DNA of 64,000 nucleotides from NCBI GenBank assembly GCA_009744235.1, contig WPHV01000007.1, positions 62,001 through 126,000 of the forward strand, in the 5' to 3' direction. Below, in pieces: positions 1 to 8,988 of the stretch; position 1 is the first letter of the stretch; each line of letters opens with the position of its first letter. The position numbers and the translations under genes are program-made. The notes beneath the pieces are model-generated. The model searched no databases, was not told the origin of the DNA, and saw nothing but the letters and a program-made list of their open reading frames with translations. This stretch comes from Gillisella vitis (GTDB lineage: Bacteria > Pseudomonadota > Alphaproteobacteria > Rhizobiales > Rhizobiaceae).

Positions 1-330
1 AATGCATTGGAAGGCTTTGATAAATCTATCGAGGATGCAGCGGTGCTGTGCGGTGCCTCGCCGCTCAAGGCGCGGCTGTTGATCACGCTGCCCTGCATTG
101 GTCATGGATTGTTTTCTGCGGCGGTGTTTTCCTTCCTGACCTCCTGGGATGAGGTCGTTCTGGCGATTTTCATGGCAAGCCCGACGCTGCAAACCTTGCC
201 GGTCAAGATCTGGGCAACGCTGCGTCAGGATCTGACGCCGGTGATTGCCGCTGCCTCCACCCTTCTGATCGTCGTCACCATCGCGTTGATGTTGATCACC
301 GCCCTGGTGCGCAAAGGACTGAAAGCATGA
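1..330 (+). CDS. ABC transporter permease, C-terminal part (PotC-like), truncated by window edge
   Basis: The reading frame is open from base 1, so the true start lies outside the window. About 109 residues remain. They begin with the cytoplasmic EAA-type loop of binding-protein-dependent permeases (EDAAVLCGAS followed by a Leu-Pro ending), which docks on the ATPase. Two hydrophobic membrane segments and a short basic tail (RKGLKA) follow. The stop overlaps the next gene's ATG by four bases (ATGA), so the permease and ATPase are translationally coupled. The ATPase partner is of the spermidine/putrescine type, so this is most likely the second permease (PotC/YdcV type) of a polyamine or related importer. 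The substrate cannot be read from this fragment. Confidence 0.85.
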   Translation, partial: NALEGFDKSIEDAAVLCGASPLKARLLITLPCIGHGLFSAAVFSFLTSWDEVVLAIFMASPTLQTLPVKIWATLRQDLTPVIAAASTLLIVVTIALMLITALVRKGLKA

Positions 331-1403
331 CGCCTTTTCTGGAAATTCGCGGTATCCGCAAGCAATATGGCCCGGTGGTCGCGGTTCAGTATGTCAATCT
401 TGAGGTGGCAAAGGGCGAGTTCATGACTTTTCTCGGTCCTTCCGGGTCAGGCAAGAGCACGACGCTTTATATTCTCGCCGGTTTCGAACAGCCGAGTGCG
501 GGTGATATGCTGCTATCGGGCAAGAGCGTGTTGCAGACCCCGTCGCACCAACGCAATATTGGCATGGTCTTCCAGCGCTACACACTGTTTCCCCATTTAT
601 CGGTCGGTCAGAACATCGCCTTTCCGCTGAAAATGCGCGGCTGGTCTAAGGCTGACATCACCGAGCGTGTCCGCAAGATGCTGCAATTGGTACGGCTGGA
701 AGGCTATGAGGATCGCAAACCGGCGCAAATGTCCGGCGGTCAGCAGCAGCGCGTGGCGCTGGCACGGGCCTTGGCCTATGACCCGCCGGTGCTTTTGATG
801 GACGAGCCGCTTTCGGCGTTGGACAAAAAGCTGCGCGAGGAAATCCAACATGAGATCCGCCGTATCCATCACCAAACGGATGTCACCATCCTTTACGTCA
901 CCCATGATCAGGAAGAGGCACTGCGCCTTTCCGACAGGATTGCGGTGTTTTCCAAAGGGGTGATCGACCAAATCGGTACCGGTGCCGAGCTTTACGCCAA
1001 TCCGGCGACGCGGTTTGTGGCGGAGTTTATCGGTGATAGCGATTTTATGCCCTGCGTGGTGACTGATACCAGGGACGGTAAGGCTGAAATCCGCATTGGT
1101 GATCATCTGGCAATCGGAAATATTCCGCTGCATGGAAAAGCACAGAGTGGAAGCAACGCCATGCTGATGCTGCGCCCGGAGCGATTGACCCTGCTTTCGG
1201 CTCAAGGACCGGGAACGCTTGCTGCCAAGATTGAAGACATTACCTTTTTGGGTAATACCATTCAAATCGCGCTATTGAGTGAAGGTGGCCATGGCCTATC
1301 GGTGCGTCTGCCCTTCGGCCATGCCGCACTGGATGGATTGACGATCGGTGCGCCGGTTGCGCTGGGGTTCGATCCGGCATCAGCGCATGTTTTCGCAGAA
1401 TAG
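327..1403 (+). CDS. ABC transporter ATP-binding protein, PotA-like
   Basis: This 358-residue protein is the ATPase of a spermidine/putrescine-type importer. Walker A (GPSGSGKST) is at about residues 37-45, a Q-loop (VFQRYTLFPH) follows, the signature is [15 protein letters not shown], and Walker B is LLMDEPLSALD with a switch His in YVTHDQEEAL. The last 120 residues form a TOBE-like domain typical of the PotA/MalK/FbpC subfamily. The gene starts inside the stop codon of the permease gene. The aldehyde dehydrogenase downstream would fit breakdown of an imported amine, but polyamine specificity is inferred from family and context only. Confidence 0.88.
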   Translation: MTPFLEIRGIRKQYGPVVAVQYVNLEVAKGEFMTFLGPSGSGKSTTLYILAGFEQPSAGDMLLSGKSVLQTPSHQRNIGMVFQRYTLFPHLSVGQNIAFPLKMRGWSKADITERVRKMLQLVRLEGYEDRKPAQMSGGQQQRVALARALAYDPPVLLMDEPLSALDKKLREEIQHEIRRIHHQTDVTILYVTHDQEEALRLSDRIAVFSKGVIDQIGTGAELYANPATRFVAEFIGDSDFMPCVVTDTRDGKAEIRIGDHLAIGNIPLHGKAQSGSNAMLMLRPERLTLLSAQGPGTLAAKIEDITFLGNTIQIALLSEGGHGLSVRLPFGHAALDGLTIGAPVALGFDPASAHVFAE

Positions 1404-1456
1404 CGCTTTGGGAGAACCGCTTCCTGAAAATGCTATAACCTACAACTTTTACGATC

Positions 1457-1470
1457 TTGATTAGGATCAA
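1457..1470 (+). promoter_or_regulatory. Perfect FNR/FixK-type box upstream of the aldehyde dehydrogenase
   Basis: The sequence TTGATTAGGATCAA is an exact match to the anaerobox TTGAT-N4-ATCAA bound by FNR, FnrN and FixK regulators. Its centre is about 99 bases upstream of the ATG at 1563. For activation at -41.5, transcription would start near 1505. The motif match is seen directly; function is inferred. Confidence 0.5.
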
Positions 1471-1562
1471 CAGCCAGAACCACCTTCAGCGCTATCATTA
1501 CCTCATCGACGCGACCGATGTCGGTAATGCGCGCCGCAGCAATGACTGCAAAGGACGGTTCC

Positions 1563-2954
1563 ATGGCTTACGCAACAACCAATCCCTACACTGGCGAAAC
1601 TCTTATCACTTTTCCCGAAGCAACCGACGCTGCCGTTCAGGCGGCCATTACGGCGGCGGATGCCGCATTTCAGCAATGGCGACAGACATCCTTTGCCGAG
1701 CGGGCCAAGGTCATGCATGCCGCCGCCGAAATCCTGCGCGGACAGACGGATGATTATGCCAAGCTTTTGACCCTGGAAATGGGCAAGCTTATGTCTGAAG
1801 CACGCGCCGAGGTGGGACTGTCTGCCGACATCCTCGATTACTATGCCGTCAATGCCGAGCGCCTGTTGAAGCCGGAACAGCTTCCCGTCGCCCATAGGGC
1901 TGAAGGTGAGGCGATCCTGGTGCATGAGCCGCTGGGCGTGCTGCTGGCCATTGAGCCCTGGAATTTCCCCTATTACCAGATCGCCCGGATCATCGCGCCG
2001 CAGCTTTCAGCCGGGAATACCATGCTGTTGAAGCATGCGTCGAATGTGCCGCAATGCGCAGCAGCTTTTGAGCGGTTGATGCTGGAGGCCGGTCTGCCGA
2101 AGGGTGGGTTCACCAATCTTTATGCGACGCGGACCCAGGTGGAAATGATCCTCAACGACCCGCGCGTCCATGGTGTGGCTTTGACCGGTTCGGAAGGCGC
2201 GGGTGCCACGATTGCCGCACAGGCAGGGCAGGCGCTGAAAAAATCCACCATGGAACTGGGAGGCGCCGATGCCTTCTTGGTGCTGGCCGATGCGGATCTG
2301 GAAAAGACGGTGAAATGGGCGGTCTTTGGCCGTCACTGGAATGGCGGTCAGGTCTGCGTCTCGTCCAAGCGGATGATTATTGTCGATGCGGTCTATGATG
2401 CTTTTCTGGAGCAATATAAAACCGGTGTCGCCGGGCTGAAAGCAGGTGATCCGTTCGATCCGCAAACAACGCTTGCGCCGCTGTCCTCGCAAGGGGCTGC
2501 CGACGAAATCCGTCAAAAGATTGCCGAAGCGGTTTCCCATGGGGCGACGGCCACGGAAGTCGGGCCGCCGGTGCCAAATCAGGGCGCTTTCGTGCAGCCA
2601 ACCATCCTGACCGATCTGGCCGACGACAATCCCGCCCGTTATTGGGAATTTTTCGGCCCGGTCTCCATGCTGTTTCGCGCCAAGGATGATGATGACGCAA
2701 TTCGCATTGCCAATGATACGCCCTATGGTCTGGGTGGCTCTATCTTTACCCGCGATACCGCGCGCGGTGTAGCGCTTGCCCACCGGATCACCACAGGCAT
2801 GGTGTTCATCAACCACCCGACCATGGTCAAGGCGGACCTGCCGTTCGGCGGCGTCAAGCGTTCGGGTTATGGCCGTGAATTGCTGGGCCTCGGCATCAAG
2901 GAATTTGTCAACCACAAGCTGATTGATGTCGTGGATATCGATGCACCGTTCTGA
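1563..2954 (+). CDS. NAD(P)-dependent aldehyde dehydrogenase, succinate-semialdehyde dehydrogenase-like
   Basis: This 463-residue ALDH-superfamily enzyme most resembles the short succinate-semialdehyde dehydrogenases (Sad/YneI group). The general base is Glu231 in a MELGGAD motif and the catalytic nucleophile is Cys265 in GGQVCVSSKR, 34 residues apart as usual. The N-terminal NPYTGE and the PWNFPYYQ substrate-entry motif are also present. The ATG at 1563 is preferred over in-frame starts from 1518 because AAGGACG lies just upstream and the protein then begins at the usual family position. Behind polyamine-type transporter genes, a role in oxidising succinate semialdehyde or an aminoaldehyde is plausible. 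Lactaldehyde from the neighbouring sugar island is an alternative substrate. Confidence 0.85.
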   Translation: MAYATTNPYTGETLITFPEATDAAVQAAITAADAAFQQWRQTSFAERAKVMHAAAEILRGQTDDYAKLLTLEMGKLMSEARAEVGLSADILDYYAVNAERLLKPEQLPVAHRAEGEAILVHEPLGVLLAIEPWNFPYYQIARIIAPQLSAGNTMLLKHASNVPQCAAAFERLMLEAGLPKGGFTNLYATRTQVEMILNDPRVHGVALTGSEGAGATIAAQAGQALKKSTMELGGADAFLVLADADLEKTVKWAVFGRHWNGGQVCVSSKRMIIVDAVYDAFLEQYKTGVAGLKAGDPFDPQTTLAPLSSQGAADEIRQKIAEAVSHGATATEVGPPVPNQGAFVQPTILTDLADDNPARYWEFFGPVSMLFRAKDDDDAIRIANDTPYGLGGSIFTRDTARGVALAHRITTGMVFINHPTMVKADLPFGGVKRSGYGRELLGLGIKEFVNHKLIDVVDIDAPF

Positions 2955-2970
2955 ATTTAACTTGTAAAAT

Positions 2971-3015
2971 CAAACGCTCACCTCGGTCTGTTTATAAGAC
3001 CAAGGTGGGCGTTTG
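2971..3015. terminator. Hairpin between convergent genes
   Basis: An imperfect inverted repeat, CAAACGC-t-CACCT-c-GGTCT paired with its complement ending GCGTTTG, surrounds a 7-base loop. It lies between the convergent aldehyde dehydrogenase and lactonase genes. Read on the minus strand it is followed by GATTTTAC, so it may stop transcription mainly from the right, or act in both directions. Confidence 0.5.
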
Positions 3016-3055
3016 ACGTTAAGGGACGTTTTGCCCCTTCGTAGAGACATCCGAT

Positions 3056-3880
3056 TCAAACACCGTAAAAACGGCGCGCATTGGTCTCGAAAATCAGTGT
3101 GAGATCCTCAGGGCCGAAATGGGCGGACAACAAGGTACGGGCTAGATTGGCAACTTCGCCATAGCTGGCGGCCAGCGTGCAAACCGGCCAATCGCTGCCA
3201 AACATCAGCCGGTTGGGACCGAAACATTTGATAACATGGTCCACATAGGGCCGAAAATCGTCAAGCGCCCAATCCGTATTGGCTTCTGTGACCATGCCGG
3301 AAACCTTACAGCAGACCTGGTTGAAACCGGCAATTTCCGTCATATGGTCGCGCCAGGGGTCAAGCGAACCCTTGGCAATCTCCGGCTTGGAAATATGATC
3401 GACCACGGCCTTCAGATCCGGCACTTGTTTCAATGCCGCGATCACATGCGGTAAATGGCGCGGGAAGGTCAGAATATCGAAAGGCAGGCCGCTATCAGCA
3501 ATGGCTTTGAGGCTATCGATCACCTTCGGGCGCAGGATATAGGCGTCGTCGGCCAAGCTTTGCAGCATGGGACGGATGCCGATGAAATCAGGATTGGCAC
3601 GGTAGTGTTTCAGCCGGGCGGCAAAATCATCGGCTCCCAGATCGAGCCAGCCAACAACACCTGCAACAAAATCAGTCTTTGCGGCGATTGTCAGCAGAAA
3701 ATCGGTCTCTGCCTGGGTTTCCGCCGCCTGAACCAGAATGGTCCGGGTTATTCCGGCCCGGCGCATCTCGCGTTCCAGATCTTTTGGCAGGAAATTGCGA
3801 TAAATCGCTCCGAGATGAGGCGTCAGCCAGCCGTAATCGCCACGGTCGACTTTCCAGAAATGTTGATGACTGTCGAGCAT
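3056..3880 (-). CDS. Amidohydrolase-family sugar lactonase (L-fuconolactonase-like)
   Basis: This 274-residue TIM-barrel amidohydrolase belongs to the COG3618 group, which hydrolyses L-fuconolactone, L-rhamnonolactone, 2-pyrone-4,6-dicarboxylate and related lactones. Visible motifs are the N-terminal HQHFW metal site, VDHISKP in the middle and FGSDWPVC near residue 230, in family order. It is the last gene of the leftward cluster that carries a FucU-like mutarotase and an aldose 1-dehydrogenase. These are the enzymes that would produce the sugar lactone it could open. The exact sugar is not shown by the sequence. Confidence 0.8.
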   Translation of the reverse strand: MLDSHQHFWKVDRGDYGWLTPHLGAIYRNFLPKDLEREMRRAGITRTILVQAAETQAETDFLLTIAAKTDFVAGVVGWLDLGADDFAARLKHYRANPDFIGIRPMLQSLADDAYILRPKVIDSLKAIADSGLPFDILTFPRHLPHVIAALKQVPDLKAVVDHISKPEIAKGSLDPWRDHMTEIAGFNQVCCKVSGMVTEANTDWALDDFRPYVDHVIKCFGPNRLMFGSDWPVCTLAASYGEVANLARTLLSAHFGPEDLTLIFETNARRFYGV

Positions 3881-3900
3881 CCGAAACTTTCCATTCTGGC

Positions 3901-4326
3901 TTAAGCGGGACGAACCACGCCCTTCTTCAGGATGATATTGCCGTACAGTCGCCGCTCGCCGGTTGAGATCACCGCAAAGGCGGCTTTGGACCGGTCGTAG
4001 AAAGCGAAGCGATCGATGAGATCCAGCTCGATTTTGCGATTTTCGGCACGCTCAATCAGTGTTTCGAACTCGGCATAGATGGCAGGCCGCTCGCCCGGCG
4101 CGTCCATGACGCCAGCTGGATATTCGACAAAGTCATCAAGCGGCATCAGCGAGAGAATGGCCTCCACCACAGCACATGCGTCGATGCCCGGCATCTGCAC
4201 CAGACGGTTGGCGGCGGTGATGGCGGGGAAGTTGGCGTCGGCTATAACGATTTCATCGCCATGGCCCATATCAGCGAGGATCGCGAGAAGATCGCCGGTC
4301 AAAAGCGGGTTGATGGTTTTCAGCAT
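3901..4326 (-). CDS. fucU: RbsD/FucU-family sugar mutarotase (L-fucose mutarotase-like)
   Basis: The 141-residue protein has the hallmarks of the RbsD/FucU fold. The start MLKTINPLLTGDLLAIL, the GHGDEIVIADANFPA motif with the catalytic-region His and Asp, and the C-terminal RRLYGNIILKKGV strand with its Tyr-Gly pair are all present. The family interconverts alpha and beta anomers of fucose or ribose before oxidation or phosphorylation. The length and the FPA motif favour FucU over RbsD. It sits 19 bases from an aldose 1-dehydrogenase gene that needs one anomer. The symbol reflects family resemblance, not proven substrate. Confidence 0.8.
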   Translation of the reverse strand: MLKTINPLLTGDLLAILADMGHGDEIVIADANFPAITAANRLVQMPGIDACAVVEAILSLMPLDDFVEYPAGVMDAPGERPAIYAEFETLIERAENRKIELDLIDRFAFYDRSKAAFAVISTGERRLYGNIILKKGVVRPA

Positions 4327-4345
4327 GGTCGTCCTCCGGGGTAGG

Positions 4346-5377
4346 TTAATGGCTTATAAGGCCTTCGGCGCGCAGTTGCGCCCAAAGATCCTCGGGAATG
4401 TCCTGTTCGAACCAGCCAATATTGGTGGAGATCTGCTCTGCGGTTTTTGCGCCGATCACCACGCAGGTTGCAGCCGGATGGCGCAACGGAAACTGGATAG
4501 CGGCGGCGGGTAGCGGCACGGCGAAACTGTCGCAGATGACCCTCAGCCTTTCGGCCTTATCGACAATATCCTGCGGAGCATCGGCGTAGTTGAATTTTCG
4601 GCGGCCCGTGGTGGAGGCAAGAATACCGGAATTGAAAACGCCTGCGACCACCAGCGCCATGCCGCGTTTCTGGGCCAATGGCAGAAACTGCTGTTCCGCA
4701 TCCTGGTCCAGCAACGTATAGCGGCCCGCCAGCATGGAACAGTCGAGGTCAGCTTCTTCGAGCGCATCGCGGATGATCTGCCATTCGTTGACGCCAAGGC
4801 CGAAGCCTTTGATGTCACCTGCATCGCGCAATTGCGTCAATGCCCGGAAGCCGCCCCCCTTGGTCAGCGCGGACCAGTGATGCTCGTGCAGATCGGCATG
4901 GGTGATGCTGCCGATGTCATGCACATAGAGAATGTCTGGATTGGTAAAGCCCAGCCGCTGCTGACTGTCATCGAAGCTGCGCATGATGCCGTCATAGCTG
5001 TAGTCGAATACCTCGCGGAAATCCAAGCCGTTCCACCAGCCTGGATCGAGCGGGTTTTTCGGCGGAGCCGGGGGAAGCTTTCGGCCTGCACGCTGCGTGG
5101 TCATCAATCTGCCGACCTTGGTGCTGATCGCCCAGTCTCGTTGTTCGGGATTTTTCTCCCGCAACAACGCTCCAACAAGATGTTCGGAGCGGCCATTGCC
5201 ATACATGGGGGCGGTATCGAAATAGCGGATACCAGCTTCCCAGGCATGATCCAGCATGGCGGTGGCATCGTCCTTGGAGACCGCTGCATATAGTCCGCCA
5301 AGAGGGGCCGTGCCGACGCCAAGCGCAGTGACAGTCAGGCCGGTCTTGCCGATGGGGCGTTTCTCAGTCGCTTTCAT
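4346..5377 (-). CDS. Aldo/keto reductase, D-threo-aldose 1-dehydrogenase (L-fucose dehydrogenase)-like
   Basis: This 343-residue aldo/keto reductase shows GKTGLTVTALGVGTAPLGG at the N terminus, the catalytic-Tyr region FDTAPMYGNGRSE and the cofactor-loop motif VVIGAKTAEQ near the C terminus. The order and length match D-threo-aldose 1-dehydrogenases, which oxidise L-fucose, L-galactose or D-arabinose to the 1,5-lactone. The start at 5377 is chosen because AAGGAAAA stands 5-9 bases upstream; the frame stays open further, but without family homology. The upstream permease gene ends 16 bases away. Lactone product, mutarotase and lactonase together make a coherent three-step module. Confidence 0.82.
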   Translation of the reverse strand: MKATEKRPIGKTGLTVTALGVGTAPLGGLYAAVSKDDATAMLDHAWEAGIRYFDTAPMYGNGRSEHLVGALLREKNPEQRDWAISTKVGRLMTTQRAGRKLPPAPPKNPLDPGWWNGLDFREVFDYSYDGIMRSFDDSQQRLGFTNPDILYVHDIGSITHADLHEHHWSALTKGGGFRALTQLRDAGDIKGFGLGVNEWQIIRDALEEADLDCSMLAGRYTLLDQDAEQQFLPLAQKRGMALVVAGVFNSGILASTTGRRKFNYADAPQDIVDKAERLRVICDSFAVPLPAAAIQFPLRHPAATCVVIGAKTAEQISTNIGWFEQDIPEDLWAQLRAEGLISH

Positions 5378-5393
5378 ACTATTTTCCTTGGCT

Positions 5394-6401
5394 TTAAATG
5401 TGGGCGCGTGTCTTGCGCCTTGCCCCGACAACCGTGGCGACACCGCATAGCAGGAGCAGGCCGCGCACGATCTGGCGTTGCGCATCCGTCCAGCCGAGTA
5501 GGGCGGCACCGCTTAAAAGCGTGGCCAGTAGGAGAACGGCGGTGACGGTGCCGATGACATTGGGTTTGCCGTATTTCAGCGCCATGCCTCCCAGCAGAAC
5601 CGAGGTCAGGCCGTCAATGAAATAGGAACTGCCGATATAGGGCTGACCGGACGAGAGATCGGCTGTCAGCAGGATACCCGCCAGCGCCGACACAAGGCCA
5701 GACAGCACGTAGAGCATCAGCAATAACCGGTTGACTGGCACGCCCGCTTCGATCACGGCGGCGCGGTTCTGTTCCATGGCATAGAGATAATGGCCGAAGG
5801 TCAGCCTTTCCTGGATAAACCAGGCACCGGCATAGAGAAGCGCGACGATCACCGTCAGCAGCGGTATGATGCCGAAATTGACATGCAGGAGAGAGCCGAC
5901 AAAGCTGGTGGATGAGAGGGAAATCGATGTGCCAAGCCCGATGGCGGCGGCAATCGATCCGGCCAGCCCGCCCGTGGCAATGGTGATGACGAGGGCCGGA
6001 AGCTTGAAGATCGCCACAAGCAGTCCGTTTACCAGACCAAAGACAAGGCCGACCAACAAACCCGCAAGGCAGGCCACCGCCCAGCCTTGGCCTGATGCTA
6101 CCAGGGCTGCCACGACCATATTGGCAAGCGCTGCAACGGACATGAAGCTGACATCGATTTCACCTGCTGCAATGATCCAGGTCAGCCCCAGAAACATCAG
6201 TGCCGCGATGCTGGCCGAGCGCAGCATGTCATTGATGTTACCACCACTGACGAAGCTGGGGCGCAGCCAAGCGAACAGAACAATAAGCAGCACCAGCAGC
6301 AGGAATAATCCGTAGCGCAGGAAAAATCCCTGCATGTCCACCCGGCCTGGAGTTGCGGCACTTTGCACAGTCGTCATGGTGATATCCGTTGCGTTTTTCA
6401 T
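5394..6401 (-). CDS. Sugar ABC transporter permease, RbsC family (second)
   Basis: A 335-residue, very hydrophobic protein of the branched-chain/ribose permease family (BPD_transp_2) with about nine or ten membrane spans. A typical motif AAGEIDVSFMSVAALANMV lies near residue 80 and the GLTSVLLGGMALKYGKPNV loop near residue 270. It follows the first permease gene by three bases. The two would form a heterodimeric channel with the double ATPase, as in AI-2 or rhamnose-type importers. The direct successor in the operon is the aldose dehydrogenase gene. Confidence 0.85.
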   Translation of the reverse strand: MKNATDITMTTVQSAATPGRVDMQGFFLRYGLFLLLVLLIVLFAWLRPSFVSGGNINDMLRSASIAALMFLGLTWIIAAGEIDVSFMSVAALANMVVAALVASGQGWAVACLAGLLVGLVFGLVNGLLVAIFKLPALVITIATGGLAGSIAAAIGLGTSISLSSTSFVGSLLHVNFGIIPLLTVIVALLYAGAWFIQERLTFGHYLYAMEQNRAAVIEAGVPVNRLLLMLYVLSGLVSALAGILLTADLSSGQPYIGSSYFIDGLTSVLLGGMALKYGKPNVIGTVTAVLLLATLLSGAALLGWTDAQRQIVRGLLLLCGVATVVGARRKTRAHI

Positions 6402-6404
6402 CCA

Positions 6405-7397
6405 CTATCTCCCGTTTTTACCCGCTGCTTTTCGGCCAAAAATGTCGCCAAGCAGCGTTGTGAGCTTCGGATCGAAAATGCCAATGGCGAGGATCAGCAC
6501 GGTGCTGACAATGGCGTCACTGTAATAATAGGGAATGGCAAGCAGGGTGAAGCCGTTCAGCATGGCCGACATCAACAGCGCTCCGGCAAGCGTCGCTGGA
6601 ATGGAGGGGGAGCCAAACAGGGCCGCCCCGAGGTAAACGGCGGCAAAGGCTGGCATCATCAGCTGGTTGCCCGCCGTCACATTGGCTGCCCCCGATGAGG
6701 CAACCAGCAGCGTGATGCCAAGACAGCTCAGCGCGCCGCAAAGGCCGAAGGCCGTTAGGATATAGGTCTTCACTCTAATGCCGGAAAACACCGCCGAACG
6801 CCGGTTTTCGCCTGTCGCGTAAAAGGCCCTGCCAAAGCGGGTGCAGTGCAGGATAACGAAGGCCACGATGGCCGTTGCCAGCAGGATGACCACGGGCATG
6901 TCGAGCGCCAGGAATTTTGAATCGTTCAGGTCGAGGATGCCCGACATGAAGAAATTTTCCGAAATTGATGTGCCGTTGCTGTAGAAATAGGACAATCCGA
7001 CAGCCACGCCGCCGGTGGCTATGGTGGTGACAATATCGGGCAGCCGTAGATAGGAAATGACCGTGCCGTTGATCAACCCGGCCATCAGCCCGACGCCGAT
7101 GCCGCCCAGCACACTCGCAGACAAGCTGTAGTCATTGGCAAGCAGCCAGCCGAGTGTCATTGCGCCCAAAGACGCGACGCCTGGAAAGGAGAGGTCAAAG
7201 TGGCGAACCACAATGACGAAGGTCAGACCTATCGCCGTCAAGCCATTGACCGACATATGGCGCAGCAGGGCGTGCAGGTTGTTTTCGGTCAGATAGGCGG
7301 GAGCGAAGGACTGAAAGACCGCCGCAATCGCGCAAAGCAGGATAAGGAAGGCGGAAAGCCGCAAGGCGAGCGGCGAGGATTTGAACGAGGCAATCAT
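6405..7397 (-). CDS. Sugar ABC transporter permease, RbsC family (first)
   Basis: A 330-residue integral membrane protein of the same family as its neighbour. The RHFDLSFPGVASLGAMTLG stretch corresponds to the family's conserved region after the third span, and the LMMPAFAAVYLGAALFG segment to the cytoplasmic coupling loop. The start codon overlaps the stop of the ATPase gene by four bases, so the genes are translationally coupled. Two different permeases in one importer are typical of RhaPQ- or LsrCD-like systems rather than the homodimeric RbsC arrangement. Confidence 0.85.
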   Translation of the reverse strand: MIASFKSSPLALRLSAFLILLCAIAAVFQSFAPAYLTENNLHALLRHMSVNGLTAIGLTFVIVVRHFDLSFPGVASLGAMTLGWLLANDYSLSASVLGGIGVGLMAGLINGTVISYLRLPDIVTTIATGGVAVGLSYFYSNGTSISENFFMSGILDLNDSKFLALDMPVVILLATAIVAFVILHCTRFGRAFYATGENRRSAVFSGIRVKTYILTAFGLCGALSCLGITLLVASSGAANVTAGNQLMMPAFAAVYLGAALFGSPSIPATLAGALLMSAMLNGFTLLAIPYYYSDAIVSTVLILAIGIFDPKLTTLLGDIFGRKAAGKNGR

Positions 7398-8911
7398 GAT
7401 CGTGCTCCCATGATTCCGGCAGACAGAAGTTGGTCGCGGCTGGGGCGCTGGTCGGCGACGGTGACAGGGCGGCCTTTGTAAAGGGCGATCATCCGGTCGG
7501 CGACGCCATGCACCTCGTCGCAGTCAGACGAAATCACCAGTACACCCGCATGCTGCGACAGTTCCCGCATCAGCGCATAGAGCGTGGCACGTGCGCCGAT
7601 ATCGACGCCGACCGTTGGTTCAACGAAGATATAAATGTCAGCATCGCGGTAGAGCCCCTTGGCGATGACGATCTTCTGTTGGTTCCCGCCGGAAAAGGCG
7701 CTGGCCGGGCGGTCCAGTGTCATCGGGTGAAGGGCAACACGGCGGGCCAACTGCTCGGAAATCTTGCGGCTGGAGGAGAATTTCAACAGCCCGCCTAAAA
7801 ACGAGGCTTTCTTCAGATGCGCTAATGTCATGTTGAAAATCACATTGCGCGACAGGGTAAGGCCTTCGGTGCGGCGGTCGCCGGGAACCAGGAAAATGCC
7901 CTTGCGCAGGGCGTCATGCGGGTCTTTCAACGTCACCGGCTTGCCCTTGATGCGGATCGTTCCTGCGTCGGGGCGGATAACGCCGAACAGCGCTTTTGAT
8001 AATTCATCTGCGCCGGAGCCAACGAGGCCGAAAATACCGAGGATTTCGCCGCGCCGCAGGGTGAAGCTCACGCCGGAAAACAGACCCGGTCTTTCAAGAC
8101 CCGCGACTTCCAGAAGTGCTTCCCCTGCGGCGCTCGCGGCCTTGGGAGGAAAGATATTGCCCGGCTTTTCATCCAGCATCAGTTCGGGAATGGATATGTT
8201 GCCGTCGCGCGCCTCACGGCAGGTGAAGGTGGCAACGCGCTTTCCTGCCCGGAACACGGTGAAGCGGTCGCCGATCTCGAAAACCTCTTCCAGCCGGTGG
8301 GTGATGTAGATAATGGCGATGCCTGCCGCCTTCAGGTGCCGCATCAGTTGGAACAGGGATGTCTTTTCGCGCTCGGTCAGCGTCGAGGTCGGCTCATCGA
8401 GAATGAGGATGCGGATATCCTCACGTCTGAGCGCATGCAGAATGGCGACTATTTCTCGGTCAACGGCAGGCATTTCGCCGACGCGCTGGTCGAGATCGAC
8501 TTCGATAGGGAAACGCTTCAGCAGCAAGGCCGCCTCGGTTTTCAGGACTTTGCGATCTATACGGCGGCCAAGACCGGCTTTGGACGATTCTTGACCGAGA
8601 AAGATGTTTTCCACGCCGGTGAAGTCATCGACCAGTTCCGGATGTTGCTGCACAGACGCGATGCCGCAGGCAATTGCCGCTGCCGGGCTACCGAGTTCCA
8701 CCGTCTCCCCGGCGATAGCGATTGTACCCGCATCCTTGGAATAGACGCCGGAGAGGATCTTGATCAAGGTCGATTTGCCCGCGCCATTGATGCCCAGCAG
8801 GGCGTGGATTTCGCCGGCATCCAGCGAGAAATCGACATTGTCCAGCGCCTTGACGACGCCGAACCGTTTTTCGATTCCCTTCATGTCGAGAATGGCTGTC
8901 ATATCCTGCAC
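7394..8911 (-). CDS. Sugar ABC transporter double ATPase, RbsA family
   Basis: This 505-residue protein has two nucleotide-binding halves. The first half has Walker A GINGAGKST near residue 40 and LILDEPTSTL as Walker B. The second half has the degenerate GLVGSGADELSKAL Walker A and the signature FSGGNQQKIVIAKGL, the standard RbsA/XylG arrangement in which one site is weak. The start is taken as GTG at 8911, with GGAAAGG upstream; an ATG at 8902 is also possible. It energises the two following permeases for sugar uptake. Confidence 0.87.
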   Translation of the reverse strand: MQDMTAILDMKGIEKRFGVVKALDNVDFSLDAGEIHALLGINGAGKSTLIKILSGVYSKDAGTIAIAGETVELGSPAAAIACGIASVQQHPELVDDFTGVENIFLGQESSKAGLGRRIDRKVLKTEAALLLKRFPIEVDLDQRVGEMPAVDREIVAILHALRREDIRILILDEPTSTLTEREKTSLFQLMRHLKAAGIAIIYITHRLEEVFEIGDRFTVFRAGKRVATFTCREARDGNISIPELMLDEKPGNIFPPKAASAAGEALLEVAGLERPGLFSGVSFTLRRGEILGIFGLVGSGADELSKALFGVIRPDAGTIRIKGKPVTLKDPHDALRKGIFLVPGDRRTEGLTLSRNVIFNMTLAHLKKASFLGGLLKFSSSRKISEQLARRVALHPMTLDRPASAFSGGNQQKIVIAKGLYRDADIYIFVEPTVGVDIGARATLYALMRELSQHAGVLVISSDCDEVHGVADRMIALYKGRPVTVADQRPSRDQLLSAGIMGARS

Positions 8912-8988
8912 CCGCGCCTTTCCGGCTGTATTTCTGGCCGGCTTTCTTTATGGAGCCGGCAGGCCTGGTGGCCTGCCGGAGTGACAGA

